Shown here in pieces: positions 11,198 to 22,744 of a stretch of DNA of 64,000 nucleotides (the stretch's first letter is position 1; each line of letters opens with the position of its first letter). Made by a program: the position numbers and the translations under genes. The DNA comes from Alentia gelatinosa (taxonomy: Eukaryota; Annelida; Polychaeta; Phyllodocida; Polynoidae): assembly GCA_950022655.1 (NCBI GenBank), contig OX465590.1, forward strand, positions 42,367,718-42,431,717, given 5' to 3'. The notes below the pieces were generated by a model, which was not told the origin of the DNA, made no database searches, and saw nothing but the letters and a program-made list of their open reading frames with translations.

Positions 11198-12250
11198 CAC
11201 ATTGTATAAGTCATAAAGTCAGATGGACTTATGCATCATACAACAATAATACAGAAATTAGTAGGTAGCCATATAGTGCAACAAACACCGTAAGTCAGAA
11301 TAAAGGCACTCGATGAGTTAAGGTATGGGTGTACCATCGCAGCTTAGGATTCTGTTCTTTAAGCAAAGACATCGTAATGTGCTTAAAGTATTTGTCTGTT
11401 GGTGTGTTTCTAACCAAGGGTGAGTTGAAACTCTTAGGGAATGAAGGACACCTAGTCAATGCTCGTTGTTTGTAATTGTATTTGTAAATTTTGTCTGTTT
11501 GTATCATGAATGTTTGTTCAAACCCCGACGATGTAGGGTATATAAGGTTGAGTAACCTGTATGGCAGTATGAGTTGTGTTAAGCTGGATGAAAAAATGGC
11601 AAAGATTTAGATACCTGTGTATTTCTGAGGAGTTCCAAGGGAATTACAAATGCTGAAAATGGCACTTAAATGAAATATTGTCATAAGAGAAAGGCTATAC
11701 ATAAAAAGACCTGTCCAATGAAAAGATTAGAACACATTATGCGCGGTTATACATATGTTTATTTAATCATTTGTAATATAGTCGCACGACTATCTCTTTG
11801 TAAAACACCTATGATAGGTGAAAGTGATTGTCGATAATAAAATGTATAAACAAAAAGGGAGAGAGCTCGTTCCAGGGACTACCTTCAACAATGCAACGTC
11901 TTCCCTTTGTCTTTATGTGCGTTTATGATGGCAGTTTCCCGTGAATTGCTCTTTGAGAAACGTACGCCTTTCTGACACTCTTGTACCCGTTGTTTTGCCT
12001 TCATCTATCGTGTCACTGAGAGATTCCTGCAGTCACTGTGAAAACAGAATCTGAGAAGTCTACAGACATGAGATGCCTGAATTGAAAGCTCTTCTAACAA
12101 CAATGTGATACATCTTAACAAAGTACTCCCCAAGCATCACTTCAAAGGTCTGCTACTTATTTTCATGGAACTTTGACTGCAGGTAATAAAACACCAGGTT
12201 CTAATAAAGACATGTGAGACTTGACAAACGGAAACAAGCCTAATATTATC
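11198..12250. other. Unassigned stretch
   Basis: No supportable gene or family is seen; short open frames only. The sequence is A+T-rich without strong repeats. Confidence 0.4.
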
Positions 12251-12255
12251 ATACC

Positions 12256-12362
12256 AGGTGTTTTGTTCGCATCGTACGTTCCAGTAACACATATAGGCAA
12301 GGAATATGATTCGGGTGAACAACAAGTGTGGACAGTTTCAAGGCACGCCCCTAACATTAGGC
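12256..12362. repeat. Direct repeat pair, left copy
   Basis: The segment containing CACATATAGGCAAGGAATAT and ATTCGGGTGAAC, then TTCAAGGCAC, recurs at 12848-12950 in the same orientation with scattered differences. Nature unknown. Confidence 0.65.
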
Positions 12363-12847
12363 ACAAACCTAACATTAGAGCGAACATGTGAACAGTAATG
12401 AATACAGAGGGCGCTTTCATAGACGCATACGCCCCCTATCGGACGTTTACAGGACCACGCTCGGTCACGTGACCACCAGTCTTCACTTCGAACTTTATCT
12501 CAAGAAGACGTTTAAATTTTCCACCCACCCACCCTACATAAACTGTTTTATGGGTGAAAAAGGGTTTTTCACTTGTACTTGTTTTTTGATAAACTCAACA
12601 ATTATCCAATGTCATTTTGATACATTGTATCAATTTCTTACACTACGTGTGTATCTGTATAACAATTGTCAAATTTTCATTTTTCAAATTTCATGTTACC
12701 AATTTAATACATCTCGTAATACCTCATCATTGTATTACACAACGGTATTACTATACTCAATTGTTATACTACGTATAAATTGTCCAAAGTATAATAAATA
12801 CCATACACTATAATGCGCTCTCTAGTTAATCATTATCATCCCAGCAA

Positions 12848-12950
12848 AAGTGTTTTTTTACGCATCCTACGTACTAATAACACACATAGGCAAGGAATAT
12901 AATTCGGGTGAACGAAAATTGTTGACAGGTTCAAGGCACACTCTCCCTAT
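12848..12950. repeat. Direct repeat pair, right copy
   Basis: This matches 12256-12362. About 490 bp separate the copies; the intervening DNA is A+T-rich and contains a palindromic GGTCACGTGACC at about 12463. Confidence 0.65.
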
Positions 12951-13481
12951 TGACAAAAATTGTGACTGTGATAATAGAATTCTAGTATAGAGGCTCAAAC
13001 AAAGAGAATCTTATAAAACAAGTTGTGGAATCCACTAATCCCCCCACACCAGTGCCTCTTAACCGTCGCTGCATTTTTTTTTTTTCACTTTTCTATTGTC
13101 AGACTTCAATAGCTTTTACATACGTTGTTTTCTTACACAATTTATATTATATAACCAGTATGACAATAAATACAGACATATTATGAGCCCAGATGGCTGG
13201 TTTTCGGAATATGCCGTTTGCACATTCGTACACTTTCTGCTTGTGCGTATCATCATATTCGTGGTTCATTCATTCTAAGTTGTTTGATGTTTTACAATAG
13301 TATAGCCTGGAAGCCTAGCCTACGTATTCCCTCACATACGAGGCCAGCTAACGCTCGCCATATCTGGGTGCATCATAGGTATTGCCTGCTATTTTTCTTG
13401 TGCATTGCGGGATTGCTCCACCTTAGCAGAGCTAGACTGAAATATGTCCCATTGCCCACAAAAGGGTAGGCAGCGCGCCAG

Positions 13482-14041
13482 GGCCCCGTTGCCCCAGGTT
13501 TACGACAGAGTTGCGGATCGCAGAATAGCGATCCGAGGGGCTAAACGTTGCTCCAGAAATTTTGCGGATCGTGTCGTAATCGCATAGGCGCATCGCCGCG
13601 TAAAATATGGTTATTAGCGATACTTTTTACGCGGACCCTCACACCAGGGCGGATCGTCGACAGATCGCAATACTTTGGTTAGAGATGGCTTTGTCTGAAA
13701 TTCTGAATAACGATGGGTGGTGGCACTACGATCCCCGCCCCTTGTTCTTCTACCTATAGAAAATGGCGATCCACACCAACAGGTGTCAGGTCAGTTTTAA
13801 CTCTGGTGCCATCTGTATTTAATTTAAAAAACTAATTAATCTTCCCCTGTCTCATTCAATATGTGCCCCTGAACTGTTGTATCATAATCGCATCGCAAAA
13901 ATTAGCGATACCGCAGAAATATAGCGATACGATCCGATATAACTGGAGCAACGCTTTAGTTGGATTGTTAAAGTAATCGTAAAAATAAAATTACGATCCC
14001 ATTCGATCTAGTGATACCACAAAAACAGGAGCAACGGGGCC
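13482..14041. mobile_element. CWG-site MITE family D (about 560 bp)
   Basis: Terminal inverted repeats GGCCCCGTTGC and GCAACGGGGCC are flanked by CAG on the left (13479-13481) and CTG on the right (14042-14044). The interior is rich in short GCGATC/GATCCG words. A relative at about 26471-27007 shares CACCAGGGCGGATCGTC, TTGTTCTTCTACCT and GGTGCCATCTGTATTT in order. No transposase is encoded. Confidence 0.7.
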
Positions 14042-14221
14042 CTGTGAAGTTAACCTGGGCTCTGGACCCTGTTTTCTCTAATAGTGGTCCCTCCCTCCTA
14101 CCAGAAACACAGGAAGTAAAACAAACGTTGCGTGATAGTAGATCTGTGGCACCTAGACCCACTACTTCTAAGTGTGTGTTACTCTCCCAGCAAATTGTGA
14201 CCTGGACCTAGGATTGAAGAG

Positions 14222-14600
14222 TGAGCTTTTTCTCACGCTCACTGCCCTCACACTCACTGCCTTCACAATCACTGCCCTCACCCTCACTGCCCTCACACTT
14301 ATTGGCCTCACACTCGTCCCCCTCACAACCACTGCCATAACACTCGGTCCCCTTACAATCACTGCTCTCTCAATCACTGCTCTCACACCCACTGCCCACA
14401 CTATTCCCACACTGAGTCTCTAACACTCACTGCCCACACTTCTATCACACCCACTGCCCACACTGCCATCACACTCCTCGCTCTCACACTCACTTCTTTC
14501 AGACCTACTGCTCTCCTACTCACTCCTCTCACACTCACTTTTCTCATACTAACTGCCCACACTGCCCTTACACTGACACTACCCGCTCGTTCTTTGCCTC
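14222..14600. repeat. Degenerate short tandem repeat (CTCACACTCACTGCC type)
   Basis: Irregular 12-18-bp units built from CTCACACTCACTGCC lead into the 54-bp array. The same words sit inside the first 54-bp units, suggesting the larger unit grew from this simpler repeat. Confidence 0.8.
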
Positions 14601-16493
14601 GTCGTGAACTGTTACACCTCACTTCTCTCACACTCACTGCCCACACTTTTCTCACACTCACTGCCAACACTGCTCTCACATCTCTCACACTCACTGCCCT
14701 CACTACCCTCATACTGATACTACCCGCTTGTTCTTTGCCTCATCGTGAACTGTTACACCATACTTCTCTTACACTACCCGCTTGTTCTTTGCCTCATCGT
14801 GAACTGTTACACCATACTTCTCTTACACTAACCGCTCGTTCTGTGCCTCATCGTGAACTGTTACACCATACTTCTCTTACACTCACTGCTTGTTCTTTGC
14901 CTCATCGTGAACTGTTACACCATACTTCTCTTACACTACCCGCTCGTTCTGTGTCTCATCATGAACTGTTACACCATACTTCTCTTACACTACCCGCTTG
15001 TTCTTTGCCTCATCGTGAACTGTTACACCATACTTCTCTTACACTACCCGCTCGTTCTGTGCCTCATCGTGACCTGTTACACCAAACTTCTCTTACACTA
15101 CCCGCTCGTTCTTTGCCTCATCGTGAACTGTTACACCATACTTCTCTTACACTACCCACTTGTTCTTTGCCTCATCGTGAACTGTTACACCATACTTCTC
15201 TTACACTACCCACTCGTTCTGTGCCTCATCGTGAACTGTTACACCATACTTCTCTTACACTCACTGCTTGTTCTTTGCCTCATCGTGAACTGTTACACCA
15301 TACTTCTCTTACACTCACTGTTCATTCTTTGCCTCATCGTGAACTGTTACACCATACTTGTCTTACACTCACTGTTCGTTCTATGCCTCATCGTAAACTG
15401 TTACACCATACTTCTCTTACACTACCCGCTCGTTCTTTGCCTCATCATGAACTGTTACACCATACTTCTCTTACACTCACTGCTTGTTCTTTGCCTCATC
15501 GTGAACTGTTACACCATACTTCTCTTACACTCATTGCTTGTTCTTCGCCTCATCGTGAACTGTTACACCATACTTCTCTTACACTCACTGGCTCGTTCTT
15601 TGCCTCATCGTGAACTGTTACACCATACTTTTCTTACACTCACTGTTCATTCTTTGCCTCATCGTGAACTGTTACACCATACTTCTCTTACACTACCCGC
15701 TCGTTCTGTGCCTCATCGTGACCTGTTACACCAAACTTCTCTTACACTCACTGTTCGTTCTGTGCCTCATCGTGAACTGTTACACCATACTTCTCTTACA
15801 CTACCCGCTCGTTCTTTGCCTCATCGTGAACTGTTACACCATACTTCTCTTACACTACCCGCTCGGTCTTTGCCTCATCGTGAACTGTTACACCATACTT
15901 CTCTTACACTACCCGCTCGGTCTTTGCCTCATCGTGAACTGTTACACTATACTTCTCTTACACTCACTACTTGTTCTTTGCCTCATCGTGAACTGTTACA
16001 CCATACTTCTCTTACACTACCCGCTCGTTCTTTGCCTCATCGTGAACTGTTACACCATACTTCTCTTACACTTCCTGCTCGTTCTTTGCCTCATCGTGAA
16101 CTGTTACACCATACTTCTCTTACACTACCTGCTCGTTCTTTGCCTCATCGTGAACTGTTACACCATACTTCTCTTACACCACCCGCTCGTTCTTTGCCTC
16201 ATCGTGAACTGTTACACCATACTTCTCTTACACTACCCGCTCGTTCTTTGCCTCATCGTGAACTGTTACACCATACTTCTCTTACACTACCCGCTCGGTC
16301 TTTGCCTCATCGTGAACTGTTACACCATACTTCTCTTACACTACCCGCTCGTTCTGTGCCTCATCGTGAACTGTTACACCATACTTCTCTTACACTACCC
16401 GCTCGTTCTTTGCCTCATCGTGAACTGTTACACCATACTTCTCCTACACTACCCGCTCGTTCTGTGCCTCATCGTGAACTGTTACGCCTCATC
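14580..16493. repeat. 54-bp minisatellite, about 33 units
   Basis: The unit reads about cttctcttacactacccgct / cgttctttgcctcatcgtga / actgttacaccata. Being 18 codons long and free of stops in two forward frames, it yields spurious open frames of 300-580 residues (repeated HRELLHHTSLTLPARSLP or VNCYTILLLHYPLVLCLI). Substitutions are spread over all codon positions, as expected of non-coding DNA. It is interrupted by simple-repeat sequence at about 14650-14720. Confidence 0.95.
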
Positions 16494-16496
16494 TCT

Positions 16497-16592
16497 ATGA
16501 TCCGCTTCTACCTGGTGGTGATCGCCGCCCACGTTCACCTCGCTCTGATCTGCTCATCGTTCCCCGACCCCGCTCTCAAGTCCCTCAATTAA
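16497..16592 (+). CDS. Short signal-peptide-like open frame after the 54-bp array
   Basis: A 31-codon frame starts at the first ATG after the array and ends at TAA. It begins MIRFYLVVIAAHVHLALICS, hydrophobic like a secretion signal, then SFPDPALKSLN. Its base composition is GC-richer than the flanks. It is continuous in frame with the array upstream, so it could equally be chance. No splice donor follows directly. I do not recognise it. Confidence 0.15.
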   Translation: MIRFYLVVIAAHVHLALICSSFPDPALKSLN

Positions 16593-16599
16593 GCGCCAA

Positions 16600-17150
16600 G
16601 TCCCTGTTAGCGCCGCCACCCACAGGGATAAAGACCCAGTAAAGCTCCCACAATGGATGCTCGTCGTGGCATAGATTTCTTCTTGTTCGTTCATCAAGCA
16701 AAAAAGGTCTGGTTTCAGGCTCTTTGCTTTCTCATTCGATTTTCTGTCAAAGGCAAGTACAAGATTGTGACGTTGAGAATAGATGTCATGTGATCTCTGA
16801 CTTAACTCACGGTGACCTGTTTTATAACTTCTACTCGTGAAAAATGCTTAGAAATATTCATCTATATTTCTGTAATCATATAATGAGGATGGAATATTAT
16901 CATAGGGATTTATTCTTTAAATATGTATTGATCTTAAAGAGCATAGTTATCAAATCAATAGAACTGAGACTTGGATTGTGCTATCAGAAAAATAGAGGCG
17001 CTTGTGGAGGTGAAAGGTTTAAGTATCAATCCATCTCGGAAGGATTGGAAATCCGAGCCTGGGATCCCTAAACCCGGGTTGGTTTTAAGAAGCTCATACA
17101 GATTCTATATCTGGGCTCTATATCTGCCATAGTCAGCAGAACTTTCTGAT
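16600..17150. other. Unassigned stretch
   Basis: Nothing recognisable is seen apart from a pyrimidine tract at 17152-17168 that belongs to the candidate splice acceptor below. Confidence 0.4.
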
Positions 17151-17170
17151 TACTTTTTTTTCTCTTTCAG

Positions 17171-17242
17171 ATCTCAAGCAGTTCTGCTCATGTCAGATAT
17201 ACCATTGCATTGGGTTACATCAAGATCGCAGTGAATACAAAG
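17171..17242 (+). other. Candidate internal exon (72 nt, two open frames)
   Basis: A strong acceptor (ttacttttttttctctttcag, ending 17170) with a branch-like CTGAT upstream is followed by 72 nt and then a donor, AAAG|GTGATT (17243). The length is a multiple of 3. Two frames are open, one reading ISSSSAHVRYTIALGYIKIA and another LKQFCSCQIYHCIGLHQDRS. No homology is recognised and no partner exon is found in the window. Confidence 0.25.
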
Positions 17243-17880
17243 GTGATTTTACAACTTGATACTTGACGTAGTATACTACACATACACTGTAAAATACATA
17301 CATAAATGCATTGAACAGAATTCATGATGGATGATAATTACAAGAAAACCACAGTGCCTTAAAATAATGTTTATTCACTAGATCTAGACATTATTTAGAA
17401 ATATACATTGTAAAATACATGTTGTAACAAGACATGTAGGTAATGTTAAGAGACATATATTTTGATGAGTGAGAGGTATAAAAGACATGTATCACATTAA
17501 AATGATTCAAGCCTCTTGTGATAATACAAGAGAAAAAGCTGTGGGTGGGTTGGGTAAAGAAGATTGTTGAACGTGCGGTCAGTGTGGTGATCAGCAGCGG
17601 ACTGACGCGAGTGAATGGTCACGTGAGGTATGAGGTAGTAATACAAGCTGATAATAGAGGGCGCTCCGGTCGATAAAATTACTGTTAATTTACAATTAAC
17701 CACAATGTTGTATCCGCTCTATAATCATTCCGTTCTATTCCATTGGGTTATTGTCATTGATATCATGAAAAAAAGGTTTCTACCAAAGCTTTGAAAATCT
17801 TTGCTCTGTCTAGATGGTGAGTAGCTTCTTTTAGAGTATACCACAGGTGGTTACCTCGATATTAAGGCTATTAAGGCTAT
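17243..17880. other. Unassigned A+T-rich stretch
   Basis: No supportable gene is seen. Short repeated words (tacattgtaaaatacat type) occur at about 17287 and 17403. Confidence 0.4.
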
Positions 17881-17904
17881 TTTAGGTATCAAGCCGGCCG
17901 TGCC

Positions 17905-18010
17905 AGATACAACCAACCAATGAAAAAAGCGCTGAGGGTCACGTGCACGCCTCAGCCAATCAACGACTCCGAAAGTAGGGTACGCAGAAGGACGCGGGAA
18001 CCTCCTCGCG
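17905..18010. promoter_or_regulatory. Candidate CCAAT-box promoter patch
   Basis: Two CCAAT boxes (17917-17921 and 17956-17960, 39 bp apart) flank an E-box-like TCACGTGC (17939-17946) in a locally GC-rich patch. The pairing resembles NF-Y-driven promoters. No transcript is identified. Confidence 0.25.
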
Positions 18011-18485
18011 TCCTCTTCCCTGGTCTCTCTATTCAGTGGTCGCAAGTGGTGGGAGACTGCTTTATATGAACAGTGTAGACTATAGATAAATATATACTAG
18101 GATAAAAAAGTAAGTTCATCATAGATGAATGAGCGTGCAATTATAAACGTATAACAAATAAAAGGTCTGAGTTAGATTTAGCCTATGGATAGTTTTCTAC
18201 AACCCACTTGCACCCAGTCAACTTGCCATTTCTCTAACTGCCTGAGTCTAAGATCAAAACATATAAAAAACAGTAGGTCAATGAGGTATTTCAGTCTTGA
18301 GTGATTGGTAATGGTCAGCTGGGCCCACCTCTAAGACCCTGAGACACTGGCTCCCTGCTCTGTTCTCACTACCACAGTGAACAGCATGCAGATAGTAAAG
18401 GGATAGTTTTCTGGAAGCACACTGAAAGTTCAATGTGACCACTCTAACCCTGACTCTAAACTCTAGATGATGTATATAGGCGTGC

Positions 18486-18675
18486 AAGCACGCTCTAACA
18501 AGGACTAAAATATAGTTGTGAAGTATTTGGATTATATGGACAATGTCGACTAGAGATAGATATATACAAGGACTAACATATAGTTGTGAAGTATATGGAT
18601 TATATGGACAATGTAGACTATAGATAGATACATACAGGGACTAACATATAGTTGTGAAGTCTATGGATTATATGT
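18486..18675. repeat. About 85-bp tandem repeat, 2-3 units
   Basis: The unit contains GGACTAACATATAGTTGTGAA and GGATTATATGGACAATGT, followed by AGACTATAGATAGATA. A single diverged relative is at about 18064-18110. Confidence 0.75.
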
Positions 18676-19004
18676 TGGCGTGCATTACTGGGAAGCGTGT
18701 GAACCACTTGAAAGTCTGACAGCTGCAGCAAACTTCTTTCACATCTCCTTTATCACAAATACAGTGTGCCTGTGATATGACACCTACTGCTGCCACAGTG
18801 CAAAACACTGACATATTCCAACACAATCTCCTCTCTCAGGAGATTTTACATCTATTCTTGAGTACTACTCACATTGTAGTAATCCATTATTATATACCTA
18901 TGCACTAACTCAGTGTAAATATGTACTGCTCCTAGGGGTACAGTTAGTGTACACAGAATGCACTGTACGCCGTGAATCTTTGTACTGGTGCCTTTGGATA
19001 CTGA

Positions 19005-19088
19005 CAGACTGCATGTTTTGGCTGACAGACTGCATCCTTTGAGCCTTACCTGCACGCTTTGGCTGACGCTGACAGACTGCACGGTTTG
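19005..19088. repeat. Short tandem repeat, about 22 bp, 4 units
   Basis: Units follow CTGACAGACTGCAYSYTTTGG. They are degenerate and one unit lacks part of the core. Confidence 0.6.
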
Positions 19089-19375
19089 ATGAAATAACAC
19101 AATCTTATTGGCCAGGAGGCCGACAACAGAATTCTAGGTGCAAGATTCAAAAATGGTGGATCCCTTCACTTCGTGAGTTCTAAGGCCTCATACAGAACCC
19201 ACGGAGCGAGTTAGTGCAAACATTTATCAAACATCAAGGTAGAAAACGAGTACTATTCACGTGATACACTTTAGATACCTTAGATATGTGAGATCGATCG
19301 ATACGAACACAAACACTCGACGAGTGGGCAACTCTTAGATGTCAACACTGTCAAGTCTGTGAAACTAGACGGTGT

Positions 19376-19385
19376 GTGACGTCAT
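19376..19385. promoter_or_regulatory. Isolated CRE-like TGACGTCA
   Basis: A perfect TGACGTCA lies in a mildly GC-richer patch (19370-19510). It is a motif match only, with no supporting gene. Confidence 0.2.
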
Positions 19386-19620
19386 TGACACTGCATTGCT
19401 CAAGTACAGCTGTCCGACGGCATGATCGAGAGTAGCAGGGTGACTGCGTTAATCTATGCGGCGGTATAATGTATTCGCGCCTGTGCGGTGATCACTTTTA
19501 GTTGTCAACTTCCGGCATGTCTGCTAACATACACATCGTCTTTGCAAGTTGCAAAAAGTGACTTCGACGTTGAATTACGGTCAGTTTTAGCGAATTAAGG
19601 CCGAATAAAGGTATATGATA

Positions 19621-19781
19621 ATATGAAACTATAGTGATGGTGCCAATACAGGTAGATTTACTTGTTGAAATTACTCGAGAAATTCGTTCTGAACTCGCCA
19701 TACAAGCTCGTTTAGAACAAATTTCTCTGAAAGGAGTCATAAATCTACCCCGTATTGTCACCATAGCTATGGTTTCACATA
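19621..19781. repeat. Foldback element with imperfect hairpin
   Basis: Arms GTGATGGTGCCAATAC...GGTAGATTTA (left) and TAAATCTACC...GTATTGTCACCAT (right) pair along most of the element. Inner arms GAGAAATT and AATTTCTC continue the pairing. It lacks the GAGGC...GCCGAGTG apex of the other foldbacks. Confidence 0.65.
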
Positions 19782-19983
19782 ATACATACTTCATACAGAA
19801 CATGTATCATTGTATGCTCGTGTATATTTATCCCCCAATAAAACCTTTAAAATAAAAATCAGCTTGTCTGGACTTCTGTGGAATTCTCTACCTACTGATT
19901 TATTTTCTTGTTTTACATATAGTTCTGATCTGTACATTCTGTTAATTCTTCATTTGCTCTCTTTGTAATCACCAATTATAACC

Positions 19984-20330
19984 TTTTTTTTTTTTTTTTT
20001 TAACAAGATGTGTTTATTCAAACAATCCAAGAGTATGTGTACTCATATCTGACGATACGATCTTCCGTACAACATACGAACAATCGTGCATAATATATAC
20101 AAAGTGTTACAGTGAGAAATATAGGATTGACACAGAGAATATGACTGTATTATGATATCAGGATTTCTTACCCTTTTGGTAAGCAGAAAAGAATTCACCT
20201 AAATTTCAATCATGAATAACAAACATAATAATCCCAATTGTGTGTGCTATTAATAGATCCTTTGTGACCATCCCAGAAAGTATCTACAAGTCTTTATCAA
20301 TAATTGAAGGAGTCTCCATCAATCAACCTC
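19984..20330 (-). mobile_element. Possible antisense retroposon 3' end with poly-T
   Basis: Nineteen T (19984-20002) are followed by AACAAGATGTGTTTATTC. On the minus strand this reads as an AATAAA signal about 14 nt before a poly-A tail. The 5' limit and any target duplication are not resolved, and no reading frame is recognised. Confidence 0.35.
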
Positions 20331-20778
20331 CTTATCAGTTAATCCCCAACCACCCACCTCCACGAGAAACCCAGTCTCCTTAGACCCGCGACAAAAATAT
20401 TAATTAGGGCCCCGCTGTGTGGTCGGGGAGGTCTGGAGACATCCTGACTCAATGCTGGAGTCATCTGTTACTGGGAATTACCGCCGAGCTCAGGACAGAC
20501 CCACCACTCCGCAGTCCGCACTTCAACGGTTTCGGATTCCTCGTTTAATTAGGGGCTGAGATAAAACTGCGGTCGGGATCTGTCCGCAGTGGTTAATATT
20601 GCGGAGGCAGTGATTTTGCTTTGTCGTAGCGAGGGGTTGTTTTGTGTGTTTGTTAATATGAGGTTGGTTTATGATTACGTAATGGCGCGGTTGAGTGTGA
20701 TATCGTAGACCTGCTGTATTAGGCCACACATATATGATACACAAAGAATGGCGGTAGCTTTTTTTTTTAACGTCTATA

Positions 20779-21128
20779 GGGAGCCAAAGTGAACCCGCTG
20801 CAACCACAGAAAGCCGGTTACAAAATACCATTTCCGGGTATAGGCGCTCAGTACTTTGACTATGTAGGTTCGAGATTATATATGTCATTCTCCAATCTTT
20901 TAGATCCAAATTTTTAATAAACTTAAAAACTGTCATCGTAGTTTCGAAACAGAGTTATTCAGGGACGATAATAGTAAACCTCACTTCGAAAGTGACAAAA
21001 GAGACCAAAAACGAAAGTCTAGCCTCAAACCCCCATAGGTTTAGCACTAAGCCTCGTTCTTGCGGGCCACCGGAAATGGTGTTTCGTAAACGGGTATCTG
21101 TGGTTTCAGCGGGTTCACTTTAGCTCCC
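20779..21128. mobile_element. MITE with TA flanks and about 34-bp terminal inverted repeats
   Basis: The termini GGGAGCCAAAGTGAACCCGC and GCGGGTTCACTTTAGCTCCC are near-perfect inverses, continuing through ACCACAGA/TCTGTGGT and partly through CCGGAAATGG. Both sides are flanked by TA (20777-20778, 21129-21130). Size and TA flanks suit a Tc1/mariner-type non-autonomous element, but TA could be part of the repeat. Confidence 0.75.
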
Positions 21129-21203
21129 TATTGACAAAAGGCATCATACACAAAGTATATAATTTTCAGCCTGATCTCCAGTGCTGAACGCAAACATAGA
21201 AGC

Positions 21204-21731
21204 TTAAGGGCATATCCTACAATTCACAGTGCCGCCACCTGCTGATTTTTAAATAATAACAATTATTAGTAAAAACTGGTTTCTTGGTATTCATTCTAAT
21301 ACTACATGAGTAAATTTAACATTTTGTCCAGTTTATCCAATCTTAATAGGTAAAATAAGCCAATTTGCATTTGCTTGATTTACATAGGAAATTTACTGAA
21401 AAATATGGTTTTCTTCAATTCTTTCAAAAACAAACACTGTGAGCTATGATTTTTAAAACATAAATAAGTAGTACTATATATGTATTATATTCTGTGAAAA
21501 TCTGAGGAAAATGACGTGAATTTTACTATTTAGAAAAATACTTTTTAAATTTTCTATTTATTCTTATATAAAATTATCATCATATTGATCTATAAATCAA
21601 AAACTAGCACGGTGACCCCCGATTTTTAAGTTAAATATGTGTTCCACAACACTTGGAGATCATCATATCTAGTTTTCAGGAAAATGACATGGGTTTTAAC
21701 TTTCACGCCAAATTGTCCGATATGCCTTTAA
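21204..21731. mobile_element. AAGGCATATC MITE, copy 1
   Basis: The termini are TTAAGGGCATATCC and GATATGCCTTTAA. The interior carries CAGTGCCGCCACCTGCTGATTT and GATCATCATAT. Copies at 23290, 49889 and 57735 are about 510-530 bp long, with a fragment at 53551. Ends of the form TTAA would fit a TTAA-target superfamily (piggyBac/Kolobok) but duplication is not proven. Copy 2 at 23290 is inverted relative to this one. Confidence 0.8.
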
Positions 21732-21739
21732 CAACAGCA

Positions 21740-22400
21740 TGAGGACACACATAGTGTACGGATTCAGTGCAGGCCAAATAGGGGCTATCATAATGACACA
21801 GTGAGTATAATACTAAAAGTACTCATTAGGCCTTCAATATTACACCACACATATATACAGTACAAGATAATGACAATAGTGTAGCCCTATTATATTACAC
21901 CACACATACAGATAATACACATATAATGACAGTAGTGTGGGCCTGCTTTACGACACCACACTTATAAAATACACAGAGAATAACAATATATTATCCCACC
22001 CCTAATCAAAAAAACGCCCTAGACTTAACATGGGCAAATTTTATGTGGCATGCTGTGACATAAAGTGCGTTTCATGCCACAGGGGCATAATCAAATTGAC
22101 CAATCAGCGACCAGAGCATGAGCTACTACAAACAATAGTTAGAGTTTCATTCAAAGCGACTATTCAAATGTTTACTGTCATAATACAGAATATTACGAGT
22201 GAGTTATACATCTTCCTTACACTAAATGCCTATGCATAAGCAATCATTGTTACTAAGCACTCGTAATGCACAGTAAAGCCAAAATTCATCAAGAATTCAT
22301 AGACGACATCAGTATCATTTCAGAAGAACACACATATATATCTACAGATAACACACATATTATGACGATGGTGTAGACCTACTACAAGATAAACTACGGC
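21740..22400. repeat. Diverged about 65-bp repeat cluster with a foldback half
   Basis: Loose units (CACCACACATATA...ATACAC...ATAATGACARTAGTGTAG) occur at about 21840-21990 and 22325-22380, with one at about 20720. Between them, about 21990-22240, is a half copy of the type-3 foldback second module (CCCACCCCTAAT, GACTTAACATGGG, TTTATGTGGCA). Confidence 0.5.
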
Positions 22401-22440
22401 CATGTTCACATCTTTTAAATCCCTAACTTTGCCATAAATA

Positions 22441-22744
22441 CTATCGTAAAACTGGATGAGTTTTAATCTTGGCCACCGTATGCCAGAACTGGAGTTTGGC
22501 ATAGTGAATTCATGAGGCGAAGCCGAGTGAAGCCTGGAGCCAAAACTCCAGGAGTGGCATGCAGTGGCCAAGATTAAAACGAATCATGTTTTAATTTTAT
22601 CCTACCCCGTCTCCTCGATTTTGGAATATTAGGTGATAAAAATTCTGTATGCCACTAGTGGCATATAAAACTCTGTATGCCAGTCAGCGTGACATACGGA
22701 AACTCAATGTTAAGCCTATGGGATTTTATATTAGGGGTAGGATA
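22441..22744. repeat. Two-module foldback element, type 6, copy 1
   Basis: The hairpin at 22441-22595 has arms TTTTAATCTTGGCCACCG and its inverse, with internal TGGAGTTTTGGC-type pairing. Its apex is GAGGCGAAGCCGAGTG at 22514-22529, containing GCGAAGC at 22517-22523. Module two is bounded by ATTTTATCCTACCCC and GGGGTAGGATAAAATT (to 22744). It carries two internal palindromes (TATGCCACTAGTGGCATA; TATGCCAGTCAGCGTGACATA) and CAATGTTAAGCCTATGGG. Confidence 0.85.

Noticed and set aside
14594..16592. Forward frames of 296-579 residues over the 54-bp array
   Set aside because: The unit is 18 codons with no stop in two overlapping frames at once. Real selection would not keep both open with equal substitution patterns.
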